From the NCBI GenBank assembly GCA_020634455.1, contig JACKBQ010000002.1, positions 1,550,001 through 1,614,000 of the forward strand: a stretch of DNA of 64,000 bases. Direction: 5' to 3'. Shown piece by piece: positions 27,158-36,129 of this stretch. This stretch comes from Ardenticatenaceae bacterium (GTDB lineage: Bacteria > Chloroflexota > Anaerolineae > Promineifilales > Promineifilaceae). Made by a program: the position numbers and the translations under genes. Every line of letters begins with the position of its first letter. Position 1 is the stretch's first letter. The notes under the pieces are model-generated. The model was not told the origin of the DNA, did not search any database, and saw only the letters and a program-made list of their open reading frames with translations.

Positions 27158-27964
27158 TCAAAACCAGCTGCGGGAAGTTTTGAGGCATTCGAGGATGCGG
27201 TTACGGCCGTTCTCATCCACCCCCTGGCCAAACGGATCGCCCCCTTCTGGCAGACATTCCAAAATAATCGGCACGTCGGGTAACGCTTCCAGCGCCCAGA
27301 GGTGCAATCCCAGCTTCAGGTGGCCCTCCCCGATCGCCTGACGATTGGAGTCTGCCATGTAAAAGAGAGCGAGTTTGTCGCCAGCAGCGCGCAGGGTAGC
27401 ACCGGCATCTTGCTCTTCGAGGTTCATGTGGAAAGCACTGAGGGTAAGGCCGAGGCTGGGCTGGTTAAGGCGAGTGAGCATGGTCAGGGTTTCAGCCGTT
27501 TTTGTACACAAAAAGCTCTCGTACCGGTTTACCACGTCCACTGCCAGCTGAATGCTGCGCTCGGCGGCAAAGGTGGACAGGTGGGTTACGGCCGTTTCCC
27601 ACACCAACATCTCCTCTTCCTTGCTGGCAACCGGACGAATGCGCCCCGGCAGGTTGCGGATGGTGACAAGGGGAGTTTGGAGGGTTACGGCCGTTTCAAT
27701 CACTTCTTGCACATGGGCGATGGCAGGTTGGCGAACGGCCGTGTCTGGATGCGCCAAATCGACCGGGTTGGGCGTGAGGGCAAAGCAGGTGAGCTGGTTT
27801 TCTTGCAAGATTTGGGCGGAGTGGGCGGCCGTTTCAATCTGGGTAAAGGGCAAAACCACGCCATCATACTGCATTTGGGCCACCAATGGCGCGGACTCTG
27901 CCAAGGGCATCTGGCGGAGTGTCCATAAAGCGACGCCAAGCTTGGGGCGGGAGAAAATTTCCAT
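27158..27964 (-). CDS. Xylose isomerase-like TIM-barrel protein
   Basis: 268 residues of the AP endonuclease 2/sugar-phosphate isomerase-epimerase superfamily. Features are KLGVALWTLRQM at strand 1, GVVLPFTQIET, LAVDVVNRYES (metal/substrate region), LGLTLSAFHMNLEEQD, and a late PIILECLP with the conserved Glu. Enzymes of this fold epimerise ketoses, hydrolyse AP sites or cleave hydroxypyruvate; I cannot choose. It is monocistronic, in a region poor in terminators, and carries four ACGGCCGT copies. Confidence 0.75.
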   Translation of the reverse strand: MEIFSRPKLGVALWTLRQMPLAESAPLVAQMQYDGVVLPFTQIETAAHSAQILQENQLTCFALTPNPVDLAHPDTAVRQPAIAHVQEVIETAVTLQTPLVTIRNLPGRIRPVASKEEEMLVWETAVTHLSTFAAERSIQLAVDVVNRYESFLCTKTAETLTMLTRLNQPSLGLTLSAFHMNLEEQDAGATLRAAGDKLALFYMADSNRQAIGEGHLKLGLHLWALEALPDVPIILECLPEGGDPFGQGVDENGRNRILECLKTSRSWF

Positions 27965-28015
27965 GAGGCAAACCTTTTAAATACGATACTGTTTGATTGA
28001 TCCTTCAACAATGAC

Positions 28016-28092
28016 TACAACGAATTTAAGTAATTAACGAATGAATTTTCCAAATAGAAAATTCGTTGTTTACTCTAATTCGTTGTTGTCAC
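28016..28092. repeat. AACGAATT-rich foldback region
   Basis: The gap between the TIM-barrel gene and the YfhO gene contains AACGAATTTAAG, TTAACGAATG, GAATTTTC...GAAAATTC, AATTCGTTG repeats that can pair. It looks like another word-repeat foldback element. Confidence 0.5.
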
Positions 28093-28114
28093 CCCAAAGA
28101 TAAGCTTTTTATCA

Positions 28115-31045
28115 TCAGCGTTCTATTCTTTGTGAATCGAGGCGCTGCATGGCGAGCAGCGCTATCCCCAAAAGGAGCAGCAAAATAAGGCCAACGGCCG
28201 TAATTTTCCAACCCAATTCAAAGCTGCGGGGGGCAAAGATGAACACAACTTCATGGTCACCCGCAGGCAGCAACACGCCACGAAAAAGGCCATCTGCCTG
28301 GAGCAGTTCGGTCGGTGCGCCGTCCACCGTGACCTGCCAACCAGGGTAATAGACATCTGTCAGCATGAGCAGTTGAGGATCGGTGCTGCTGGTTAGCACC
28401 ACCACCTGTTCCGGCGCATAACTTTTAATTTGAGCACCAGCTCTTAAAGCAGTCACCCCTTCTTGATTTTGACCATTGCCGAGGAGAACGGCCGTTTCTC
28501 TCACCGAAAACTCAGGCTGCTGGAGGGTTTGCAAGACGGCCGTTTCGTCTGGCTGCCAAACCCATTTGGAAACTAAAAATGCGCGAGGCAAAACATCCAA
28601 ATTCTCGTAGATTTTCACATCGCCAGAGTGAATAAGCCGATAGTCGCCCAGCGTTAGCGGCTGGAAAGTGCCGTCATTTTCGTTGATCAGCGTCGTGCCA
28701 AAAATTTGCCAGACACCTGCCTCCGGTCCGTGGAAAACCAGGCGCGTTGGCGCAGCTTCGCCTAGCAAATGCCGCATGGACGGCACGGGCCAGCCAACCC
28801 GGACCACGCCGCTGCCGACCGCAAACGCAGGCTGCTCCCAGCTGTCGCCGGTTGCGGTGGTTATCGTCACTGAACCCGGTTCGCCTTCGGCAACGAGGGC
28901 CAGCGCCGTGGATGTGAATCTTGGCACGTAGGCAATTTCCAACGACTCGCCCGGCCCCAGCGTGATGGGAAATTCCAGATCGAAGAAGGCGGTCATGCCA
29001 TAGCTCACTTCTTGCCAAACGTCGCCTACCTTGTCGGTGATGAGGTAGCGGCTGTTGGTGAGATCGAGCCAGGTGTCGGGAGGAACGGCCGTTAAATGCT
29101 CACGGAGACGGCCGTCTGTTGTCTGGGTTCCTTCCGGTAACACAAGCTGCACAAATTGGCTATACGAATTTAATGGCAGGATGCCGCCATCAAAACCATC
29201 CACCGCCGCCAGGCCAAAGCTCAGCGGCAGGTTGGGGCCGACGATCTCCTTTTGCTTGATGGCAATGGTGTAATCGTATTGCGCCGCTGGCGAAAGCTGG
29301 TCGCCGTAAATTGTGTCGATTTCCGTCTGGTCCCCCACGTCAAAAAAGATGTCCGACAAGCTAAGAAAACGATCTGGCGGGTCATCGCAATTAGCCTGTG
29401 CCTTCAAGCACAGGTCTTCCGAAATCAATCGCGCCAGTGGTGGGCGCAAATCGAAATACGCTTCCGGTGTGGTGAGGTTGTTGTAGGGATGGGTGCGTGT
29501 GCCCCAGAAGAGCAGCCCGGCCATGAGCGGCAGCAGCAGCCAGGGGGAACCCGGCTGGCGCATTTCCAGCTTAAAGCGGAACCGATTTTCCGGCGCATAA
29601 ACCAATCGCTGCCCCATGACGAGGCCAAACAACAGGAGCAACTCCAGCAGCCAAAACAGTAAAGTCAGGGGGCCAGCCGCTTCAAACGGCGCTTCGGGGC
29701 CAGTTGGCAAAAAGAGTGCGCCGATTTGGGCCAGGGCATTCCAGGCGATGAGGCCGATGAGCAACCAGATGCCGTAGCGAAACGGCCGTTCCAGATGCCA
29801 CAAATTTTCTTTCGCTCGCAGGGGCAGATTGCGCCAGTCGCGCTGCCGCACCAGCCAGCGATCCAGTACCATTTGCCAGCCCAGCCCGGCCAGCAAGGCC
29901 ACGCCGAGGGCGTACACCACCAGCCAGCGGGCGGGTACGCGGAACAGATCAAAGCCGGGCAAGCGGGCCAGCAACCAGTTGAGCGGGTTAAAAATGCCCA
30001 ACGCCAGCAGCAAGCCCAACAAAACCAGGGCGATGGCCGGGACCACGCCGCGCCAGTTGCGCCACTGCCACGCCGCCAAAAAAGCCAGCAGCAGCGCCGT
30101 CAGCGGCAAAATGGCGACGTATTCGCTAAAGAGGGATTGGCCGTAGGCGGGCAGCAGCGCCCGGTTGAGCAGCAGCGGATGCAGCGAAAACGAAAGCACT
30201 TCGGTGGGGGTGAGTCCGCCCTGGCGGCTGGATTGCTGGATCAGTTCAAAGGTGGGTAGGAGCTGAACGGCCGTTAGCAAAATCGCCACGCCCCCACCCA
30301 TCAGCAAAACCAGCGGCAGCCGCCGGTAAAATCTGCGCCATTGGAAGCTGAGTCCAAGGCCGTGTGGGGAGTTGCGCAGGAGCCACTTTTCCAGCCAGTG
30401 GGCCGCACCCCATACCACAAGCATGACACCAGTGATGAAGCTGGATTGGGTGTGCCCGGCCAGCAGTTGCAGGCTGAACAGCAGAGCAAAACCAAACGCA
30501 CCCTGCCCCACCAGCACCCAGCGATTACCCATCTTACTGCGGAACACGCGGGCAGCGACCCATAAAAACCAGGGCATCCAGGCCATGCCTTGCAGCTGGT
30601 TGATATGCTCCACCTGCGCCGTGAGGTAACCACCGAGAGCAAAGAGAACGGCCGTTACCAGCCCACCCCAGCGCCCCAAACCGAGCGTTTGCCGCCCAGC
30701 CAAATATGCCCCCACCCCGGCGATGAGCAAATGCAGCAAAATCGAGGCGCTGACGGCGTACGGCGTGGGCAGCAGCAGCCAGACGGGCCAGTTGAGCGGG
30801 TAAAAGAAGCCGACCTGACTGTTGGCCAGGAAGGGGGCGCCCATAAAGAGGTGCGGATTCCAGAGGGGGATACGGCCGTTGCGCAAAGCCTCGGCCGCCG
30901 CGTCCCAGTACGGGTAAAAGTAAAGGAACGTGTCGCCCCGCGCCAAAATAAGGTTGCTAAAGGCCATCTTGTTGAAAAAGAGGCCGAGCAGCACAGGCAG
31001 CCACACCAGCGGCGGCAGTCGCTTGATTCGCTCAAGCCAGTTCAT
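28115..31045 (-). CDS. YfhO-family membrane protein (probable GT-C-like glycosyltransferase)
   Basis: 976 residues: about 12-14 transmembrane helices in the first 500 residues, an extracytoplasmic domain (about 520-930), and one more helix at the end with a basic tail. Early RGDTFLYFYPYWDAAAEALR and GRIPLWNPHLFMGAPFLANSQ, then YPLNW, are the YfhO (PF09586) loop signatures, resembling PMT/GT-C enzymes that take sugar from a polyprenyl-phosphate donor. YfhO in Bacillus is linked to glycosylation of lipoteichoic acid. GGAGGAG precedes the ATG, which overlaps the upstream glycosyltransferase stop by 4 bp (ATGA). Likely a surface-glycan enzyme acting outside the membrane. Confidence 0.85.
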   Translation of the reverse strand: MNWLERIKRLPPLVWLPVLLGLFFNKMAFSNLILARGDTFLYFYPYWDAAAEALRNGRIPLWNPHLFMGAPFLANSQVGFFYPLNWPVWLLLPTPYAVSASILLHLLIAGVGAYLAGRQTLGLGRWGGLVTAVLFALGGYLTAQVEHINQLQGMAWMPWFLWVAARVFRSKMGNRWVLVGQGAFGFALLFSLQLLAGHTQSSFITGVMLVVWGAAHWLEKWLLRNSPHGLGLSFQWRRFYRRLPLVLLMGGGVAILLTAVQLLPTFELIQQSSRQGGLTPTEVLSFSLHPLLLNRALLPAYGQSLFSEYVAILPLTALLLAFLAAWQWRNWRGVVPAIALVLLGLLLALGIFNPLNWLLARLPGFDLFRVPARWLVVYALGVALLAGLGWQMVLDRWLVRQRDWRNLPLRAKENLWHLERPFRYGIWLLIGLIAWNALAQIGALFLPTGPEAPFEAAGPLTLLFWLLELLLLFGLVMGQRLVYAPENRFRFKLEMRQPGSPWLLLPLMAGLLFWGTRTHPYNNLTTPEAYFDLRPPLARLISEDLCLKAQANCDDPPDRFLSLSDIFFDVGDQTEIDTIYGDQLSPAAQYDYTIAIKQKEIVGPNLPLSFGLAAVDGFDGGILPLNSYSQFVQLVLPEGTQTTDGRLREHLTAVPPDTWLDLTNSRYLITDKVGDVWQEVSYGMTAFFDLEFPITLGPGESLEIAYVPRFTSTALALVAEGEPGSVTITTATGDSWEQPAFAVGSGVVRVGWPVPSMRHLLGEAAPTRLVFHGPEAGVWQIFGTTLINENDGTFQPLTLGDYRLIHSGDVKIYENLDVLPRAFLVSKWVWQPDETAVLQTLQQPEFSVRETAVLLGNGQNQEGVTALRAGAQIKSYAPEQVVVLTSSTDPQLLMLTDVYYPGWQVTVDGAPTELLQADGLFRGVLLPAGDHEVVFIFAPRSFELGWKITAVGLILLLLLGIALLAMQRLDSQRIER

Positions 31046-32586
31046 GCCACTCCTCCAATTTTCACCGCAGAGGACGCGGAGATTTTTTGGTCATATCTCT
31101 GCGATCTCTGCGTGCTCTGCGGTGAAGAAATTTTGTAGAGGACGATTTGGTTGGATTGGGCAACGGCCGTTAGCGTAAAGCCTGCTTCTTGCACGGTGCG
31201 GAGGATGGGTTGGGCAACGGCCGTATTGGGCAAGGCGAGGTAGCGCGGCGCACCATCCTGGCCAAAGGCGGTCAGGTCGGTGGCTAGGGCATCGGCGTGG
31301 GGGAACCAGTTGACGAAAACACGCTTGTCGAACAGGTGGTAGCGCCATTGCCAGCTAAACCAGTGGTCGTAGAGGACGGTGCCGTAGGGCGCGTCCGCCA
31401 GGGCGGCGGCGATGTCAGCAGCTCCTTGATCAGAATTGGGGGAACTGCCGAGTTGGGTACGGCCGTTCCGCGCTGGCCAGGAAGCTGAAACCAGCAGCAA
31501 AGCCAAAATCCCCCCAAGTGCCAGGCACGGGGCGCAAAATCTTGAATTAAGCCAGATCGTTCGCCCCGTGCCAGGCACTTTTAAGGCATCGTAAGCGCGA
31601 GCCAGCAGAATAGCCAGCAGTGGCAGCAGGGGCAGCAGGTAGCGGTCCCAGACGGGAATCGCGAACAACCAGTGGAACAGGCCGTAGCTGAGGATGAAAA
31701 TAAGTAAAAGCTGGTCTACGCGACTAGACCTGTCAGGTCTGTTACTCCAACCGCAACCCCCTGCCAGAGAGACCTGACAGGTCTGGATGACGAACCACAC
31801 CACTGCAAAAATGAGCAGGAAGAAGATGAGGGGGGAAACGGCCGTTTGCCACAAATCAACCCACGCCCAAAAACGGGGCCAAAGTTCCCAGGAATGGCTG
31901 AGGCGAACGCCGCCAAAGTTGCCAATCTGGTTTTCCCAGAGCAGGAAACGGCCGCTCCGGGCAAATTCCCAGGTGAAGAGCGCAATAAGTGTTGGCAGAA
32001 ATCCGGCCAGCCAGCGGCTCCACCAGGCCAACCGCCAGCCCAAAACCCAGCCCAGACCCAGCAGCAGCGGCAAAAAGAGCACAGCCTGGTACTTGGTCAA
32101 CAGTGCCAAACCAAATAGAATGCCTGCCCAACCTGGTTTTCGGGTAACTACGGCCGTTAAGCCAGTAATCAGTAAAAAAGTGAGCAGTGGGTCAGTGAAG
32201 GCGGTGGGGCTGAATTGGATGGTGAGGGGGAAAAGAGCAACGAGGGCGGCGGCGAGTACGGCCGTTTCCGCCCGACGATACAGTTTCCAGACCAGAATCC
32301 CCGTGAGCGGCACCAGCAGCAGCGAAGCAATCCAGTTGGGCCAGCGGGCAGCAAACTCTACGGGGCCAAACAGGGGGTAAAACAGCGCTTGCAGGTAAAA
32401 CAGCAGCGGCGGCTTGTCTACCGGCTGCATCGCCAGCAGCGGGTCGCGCCAGATGGCAATCTCGCGGGCCCAGGTGGCAAACAGCGCCTCGTCTGCCTGA
32501 AAGCTGTTCGCAAACAAACCACGCGCGCGAAGAACGGCCGTTAGACCGGTAACGAGCAGGAGGGGAAGTCTGGGGAAACGATTCAT
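31042..32586 (-). CDS. PMT/ArnT-like glycosyltransferase (GT39/GT83 type) containing embedded repeats
   Basis: 514 residues with about 11-12 membrane helices. The first external loop has FQADEALFATWAREI, the D-E pair typical of polyprenyl-phosphate-sugar glycosyltransferases, followed by DKPPLLFYLQALFYPLFG (DKPP motif). The donor is probably made by the GT2 enzyme upstream. The coding sequence contains three repeats otherwise found between genes: an inverted pair at 31726-31784, another at 31516-31580, and a third supplying the last 28 codons (31055-31128). The reading frame remains open through all of them. The stop overlaps the YfhO start. Confidence 0.85.
   Translation of the reverse strand: MNRFPRLPLLLVTGLTAVLRARGLFANSFQADEALFATWAREIAIWRDPLLAMQPVDKPPLLFYLQALFYPLFGPVEFAARWPNWIASLLLVPLTGILVWKLYRRAETAVLAAALVALFPLTIQFSPTAFTDPLLTFLLITGLTAVVTRKPGWAGILFGLALLTKYQAVLFLPLLLGLGWVLGWRLAWWSRWLAGFLPTLIALFTWEFARSGRFLLWENQIGNFGGVRLSHSWELWPRFWAWVDLWQTAVSPLIFFLLIFAVVWFVIQTCQVSLAGGCGWSNRPDRSSRVDQLLLIFILSYGLFHWLFAIPVWDRYLLPLLPLLAILLARAYDALKVPGTGRTIWLNSRFCAPCLALGGILALLLVSASWPARNGRTQLGSSPNSDQGAADIAAALADAPYGTVLYDHWFSWQWRYHLFDKRVFVNWFPHADALATDLTAFGQDGAPRYLALPNTAVAQPILRTVQEAGFTLTAVAQSNQIVLYKISSPQSTQRSQRYDQKISASSAVKIGGVA
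31055..31128. repeat. Foldback repeat CACCGCAGAG...CTCTGCGGTG spanning a C-terminus
   Basis: TTCACCGCAGAGGACGCGGA (from 31060) is mirrored by CTCTGCGTGCTCTGCGGTGA (to 31125). The same family recurs at 13178-13206, 61194-61261 and, as CGCGGAT variants, 47457-47533 and 60006-60036. Here it encodes the last codons of the GT39 protein. Confidence 0.75.
31516..31580. repeat. Intragenic inverted repeat AAGTGCCAGGCACGGGGCG
   Basis: A 19-bp arm at 31516-31534 is mirrored at 31562-31580 (CGCCCCGTGCCAGGCACTT), with one mismatch at the centre of the near-palindromic GTGCCAGGCAC. It lies in frame inside the GT39 gene, where it encodes a non-helical stretch between membrane segments (KVPGTGRT...RFCAPCLA). 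Confidence 0.8.
31726..31784. repeat. Intragenic inverted repeat AGACCTGTCAGGTCT
   Basis: AGACCTGTCAGGTCT (31726-31740) and AGACCTGACAGGTCT (31770-31784) are perfect 15-bp complements, each itself nearly palindromic. In frame in the GT39 gene it encodes a polar Cys/Ser-rich insert (TCQVSLAGGC...RSS) between membrane helices. Confidence 0.8.
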
Positions 32587-32593
32587 CGCTTCG

Positions 32594-32658
32594 TGGATGG
32601 TAATCGGTGGTCGGTACGTCCGAAAAAACCGATTACCGTTTACCGATTACGGATAACT
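32594..32658. repeat. Foldback repeat of GGTAATCGGT words
   Basis: GGTAATCGGTGGTCGGTA is mirrored by ACCGATTACCGTTTACCGATT between the GT39 and GT2 genes. The same words fill 37165-37277, so this is a dispersed family. Confidence 0.75.
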
Positions 32659-32660
32659 GA

Positions 32661-33350
32661 TCAGTCTATAAATCGGTACAGCAACAAATAAAACAGCGCC
32701 TTTGGCCCTTCGACCCACGGGTTGAGCTTCTTGCCCTCCTCGAATTCACGACCGTTGTAGGAGATCGGCACTTCGTAGATGCGATGGCCACGCTTGAGCA
32801 CTTTGGAAGTGATTTCTGGCTCAAACTCAAAGCCGCGCGAGCGCAGCGGAATGTCGCGTATCACGTCGGCGCGGAACACTTTGTAGCACGTTTCCATATC
32901 CGACAAAATGGTGTTGTAAACGATGTTGGTGACGAGTGTCAGCAGTTTGTTGCCCACCATGTGCCAGAAAAACATCGTTTTGGTTGGCCCGCCACGAAAA
33001 CGAGAACCGTAAACAACGGCCGCTTTCCCTTCCACAATCGGTTTGATCAATTCCGGGTAATCACGCGGGTCATATTCCAAATCGGCATCCTGAATTAGAA
33101 AAATGTCGCCAGTCGCTTTCTGGAAGCCAGTGCGAACGGCCGCTCCTTTGCCCTGATTTTTCTCATGCAAATGCACTTTAATCGTTTCGTCCAGCGCCTC
33201 AAGCGCCGGGTACAGGTCGCGCGTGCCATCGGTCGATCCGTCATCCACCAAAATGATTTCGTCTGCCAATTCAACGGCCAGCACAGCGCGCACAGATTCT
33301 TCCAACGTTTCCCGCTCGTTGTAGACGGGCATAATCACAGATAATTTCAC
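32661..33350 (-). CDS. GT2 glycosyltransferase, dolichyl/polyprenyl-phosphate mannosyltransferase-like
   Basis: 229 residues of the DPM1-like GT-A fold: IMPVYNERETLEE at the start, ILVDDGSTDGT, the QDADLEYDP metal motif (DxD), and GFEFEPEITSKVL near the end. There is no membrane anchor. Such enzymes transfer a sugar from a nucleotide donor to a polyprenyl phosphate, which would then serve the two GT-C-type enzymes encoded downstream on the same strand. The start is GTG at 33348-33350, preceded by GGAAGAG. Confidence 0.9.
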   Translation of the reverse strand: MKLSVIMPVYNERETLEESVRAVLAVELADEIILVDDGSTDGTRDLYPALEALDETIKVHLHEKNQGKGAAVRTGFQKATGDIFLIQDADLEYDPRDYPELIKPIVEGKAAVVYGSRFRGGPTKTMFFWHMVGNKLLTLVTNIVYNTILSDMETCYKVFRADVIRDIPLRSRGFEFEPEITSKVLKRGHRIYEVPISYNGREFEEGKKLNPWVEGPKALFYLLLYRFID

Positions 33351-33459
33351 AGATTTCTCTTCCTAAAATTAGTTTTGCCTGTCGTAAGGCGGCGCAATTG
33401 TATAGCAACCTTCCCGCAGATGCCCATGCGACTCAGCTACCCAACCCCCACGCATCCGC

Positions 33460-33465
33460 TATAAT
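33460..33465 (+). promoter_or_regulatory. Probable -10 box of a leaderless transcript
   Basis: TATAAT ends 7 bp before the ATG at 33473, so transcription would begin at or next to the start codon, and no Shine-Dalgarno is present. I could not find a good -35. Confidence 0.45.
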
Positions 33466-33472
33466 CGGGCAC

Positions 33473-34282
33473 ATGAAAGCAATCAAAAACTTAATTTTGG
33501 ACATGGACGGCGTGCTGTGGCGGGGCGATGTGCCCATGCCCGGCCTGGCCGATTTTTTCGAGACGATGCAACAAAAGGGCATTGGCGTGGTGATGGCCAC
33601 CAACAATGCCTCCAAAACGCCGCAGCAGTACGTGGCCAAGCTAGCCAAGTTTGGCGTGACCGTCAGCGAAGCGCAAATTTTCACCTCGGCGGAAGCGACG
33701 GGGGATTATTTGCAGCGCACCTACGAACCGGGCGCGAAGGCGTTTGTGGTGGGCGATGTGGGGTTGGTAACGGCCGTTCGCAGCCGCAACTTCCAGCTAT
33801 TGAGTGTGGAAGAGGTGATGGGTGGCGAAACGGCCGTGTTCGTCGTGGCTGGCTTTAACCCCAATGCCACCTACCCGCAAATGGCGGCGGGTGCCCTGCT
33901 CATCCACAAGGGCGCGGATTTCATCGGCACCAACCCAGACCTCACCTTCCCCAGCGAGTACGGCCCGCTGCCCGGTGCAGGCTCCTTCCTCGCCTTCTTG
34001 CAGGCCGCAACTGGCGTAGAACCGGTGGTCATTGGCAAGCCGGGCCCGCTCATCTTCCAGATGGCGATGGAGAAGTTGGGCGGCACGCCACAAAACACCG
34101 CCATGGTCGGCGACCGCCTGGAAACGGACATCGCGGGCGGCAAAGCGGCGGGCATCCAAACCATCCTCGTCCTCTCCGGCATCAGCCAACGCGACGATGT
34201 GGCCCAAGCCAACGGCCTCCAACCCGACTTCATCGTTCAAGATATAAATGATATCCGACGTAATTTCACAAAAGAACAGTAG
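33473..34282 (+). CDS. HAD superfamily phosphatase, class IIA (NagD-like)
   Basis: About 269 residues. LDMDGVLWRGD carries the nucleophile and acid Asp pair, ATNNASKTPQQY the motif-II Thr/Asn region, GKPGPLIFQMAMEKLG the motif-III Lys, and MVGDRLETDIAGGKAAG the motif-IV Asp pair. NagD-like members dephosphorylate nucleotides or sugar phosphates such as glycerol phosphates. It starts at ATG 33473, apparently leaderless; the open frame begins 25 codons earlier but those precede the TATAAT box. It is the last gene on this side with an ACGGCCGT copy before the foreign-looking segment. Confidence 0.88.
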   Translation: MKAIKNLILDMDGVLWRGDVPMPGLADFFETMQQKGIGVVMATNNASKTPQQYVAKLAKFGVTVSEAQIFTSAEATGDYLQRTYEPGAKAFVVGDVGLVTAVRSRNFQLLSVEEVMGGETAVFVVAGFNPNATYPQMAAGALLIHKGADFIGTNPDLTFPSEYGPLPGAGSFLAFLQAATGVEPVVIGKPGPLIFQMAMEKLGGTPQNTAMVGDRLETDIAGGKAAGIQTILVLSGISQRDDVAQANGLQPDFIVQDINDIRRNFTKEQ

Positions 34283-35055
34283 AATATTATTTTGATTAAG
34301 TTTAGAGGACAAAATGAGCGAAACTTCCGATTCGTTATTAAAGATTGTGAATGCATCTGGTTTTTTATTTCAGCTTCGCGTTGCTCAGGAAATTCAGAAC
34401 ACATTTGATACCCACAGGTGGAAAGTAGTTGGGCAAGAACACCGATGGGAAGATAAGGATTCCAAGAGAGAAGGCTTTATCGATATTGTGGCAGAAAAGG
34501 AAGCAATGAGAATTTCAATAGAATGCAAGAGAATTCAAGAAGACGGGAGTTGGATTTTTCTAGTTCCGAAAACGAGTTCAGAAGATGTTTCTCGTGCAAG
34601 AATTCATTGGACCTTTTCAGAATTATCAGCACTCCCTCTCTTGGGATGGGATGAACTGTTCTTAGCACCACAATCCAAAGAGTCTGCAATTTGCTTAATA
34701 AGAGGAACAGGGCCAAAGGATAAACCAATGCTTGAGAGGTTGGCTGATTCTATTTTACCTTCAACGGAAAGCCTGGCTTTAGAAGAAGCAAGAATCAGAA
34801 ATTCGACACGCAGTGGATATACTGCAGTTTACTTACCGCTACTTGTGACAAATGCTAATTTGCAGATATGCTTATTTGATGCTGATGACATCAGTTTGCA
34901 AACAGGCAAATTAGAAAAAAGCAATGTAACATTTGAAACCGTGCCCTACATTCGTTTTAGAAAGAATTTAAGTACAAACGCCAGATCTTTGAAAAAACCA
35001 CAAAACCTAATGGAAGCCAATCAAGAAAATGAAAGGTCTATATTTATTGTAAATA

Positions 35056-35980
35056 ACCCAAGTTGCTACCTAACGAGGTAGCTTGATGTCCATGGAGAAT
35101 CTCCTTAAAGTTGATGGAGCCTAACCCACAACCAAAAGGAGACTCCCATGGACGATAAAATAGTAGCAATTTATACGATTGTAAGCGACTTTCTTATGGC
35201 CATTCATCATTACGAAGACCCCCAACGTCAAATGAGTGACGCTGAAGTGATGACTACAGCCATTGTGGCAGCTCTTTTCTTCGCCGGAAACTACGAATCA
35301 GCCCGAAGTTTGCTGGCTGAGCCACGCTATTTCCCGGCCATGCTCTCCAAAAGCCGCTTCAATCGACGCTTACATCGAGTGAAGGCCAAGTTTCTCAGCC
35401 TGTTCTCCCTACTAGGTGAACACTGGAAAGACCTCAATAGCGACTCACTCTATGCCATCGACACCTTTCCCGTAGCGGCTTGTGACAACTACCGAATTAA
35501 ACGCTGTCACCTTTATCAGGGTGAAGCCTACCGCGGCTTCATTGCCAGCAAAAAGCGCTACTTCTACGGTCTGAAAATTCATCTGGTCGTGACCAAAGAT
35601 GGTCAACCAGTCGAGTTCTTTCTGACACCTGGTGCCGATAGTGATGTGGAATGTCTGGACCTGTTCGACTTTGATTTACCACCAGGTTCAGAAGTCTATG
35701 CTGACCGAATCTATACCAACTACGTTCTCGAAGATGTCTTGAGCGAAGCTGACATTTTGTTCAAGCCGCTGCGCAAGAAAAGCCTGACTCGCCAGTGGGA
35801 ACCCTGGGAACGATACTGGATCAGCCTACATCGCAAGATGATAGAAACGACGGGCAGCTTGATTGAGCGCATCTTGCCCAAGAGCATTCATGCGGTGACC
35901 AGTATGGGTTTTGAACTCAAAGTCAGCTTGTTTATTTTGGCCATGAGCTTCGGCCATGTTTTTAAAGTAGCAACTTAGGT
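35056..35980 (+). mobile_element. IS982-family insertion sequence, complete, with target duplication
   Basis: 925 bp. Terminal inverted repeats ACCCAAGTTGCTAC (35056-35069) and GTAGCAACTTAGGT (35967-35980) match except for one base. Six-base direct repeats TAAATA flank it at 35050-35055 and 35981-35986. It begins ACCC as is usual for IS982 and holds one transposase gene. It interrupts the PD-(D/E)XK-like gene in the same orientation. Intact ends and frame suggest a recent, perhaps active, copy. Confidence 0.92.
35148..35978 (+). CDS. IS982-family DDE transposase
   Basis: 276 residues. The family run SDAEVMTTAIVAALFF, SRFNRRLHRV, then AIDTFPVAACD with Asp105, YFYGLKIHLVVTKDG, EFFLTPGADSDV, YADRIYTNY with Asp186 and KMIETTGSLIE with Glu233 gives a complete DDE triad. 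AAAGGAG lies 6 nt before the ATG. The stop codon lies within the right inverted repeat, as the element is very compact. Nothing appears broken. Confidence 0.93.
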   Translation: MDDKIVAIYTIVSDFLMAIHHYEDPQRQMSDAEVMTTAIVAALFFAGNYESARSLLAEPRYFPAMLSKSRFNRRLHRVKAKFLSLFSLLGEHWKDLNSDSLYAIDTFPVAACDNYRIKRCHLYQGEAYRGFIASKKRYFYGLKIHLVVTKDGQPVEFFLTPGADSDVECLDLFDFDLPPGSEVYADRIYTNYVLEDVLSEADILFKPLRKKSLTRQWEPWERYWISLHRKMIETTGSLIERILPKSIHAVTSMGFELKVSLFILAMSFGHVFKVAT

Positions 35981-36129
35981 TAAATATTGAAAATTTGACA
36001 GATTTCCTGAAAAGTTGCCATTTAAAGCCCTTAGCAACTGGTTTTAAACATCCTTGGATAGAAGCACGAGATAAAAAGCGGAGCATATTTAGTGCTACAC
36101 CTAGATAATAATCCTCACCCAACCAATAT

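Larger units (their letters stand above)
34314..36108 (+). pseudogene. PD-(D/E)XK nuclease-like gene interrupted by an IS982 element
   Basis: The frame opens at 34314 (AGAGGACAAA upstream) and now ends inside the insertion at 35079-35081. Deleting the IS and one TAAATA copy restores a single frame of 287 residues that ends at TAA 36106-36108, so the intact parent gene can be read exactly. Residues 50-75 carry GFIDIVA (Asp57) and ISIECKR (Glu70-x-Lys72), with Glu26 in the preceding helix: the E...D...ExK core of PD-(D/E)XK nucleases. The rest is unassigned. The gene is rich in A+T and has no ACGGCCGT. Truncation after residue 247 may or may not abolish function, as the core is upstream of it. 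Confidence 0.75.

Noticed and set aside
34314..36108. Restriction-modification or defence island reading of the PD-(D/E)XK-like gene
   Set aside because: No methyltransferase, helicase or other defence gene lies next to it; neighbours are HAD phosphatase and RlmN.
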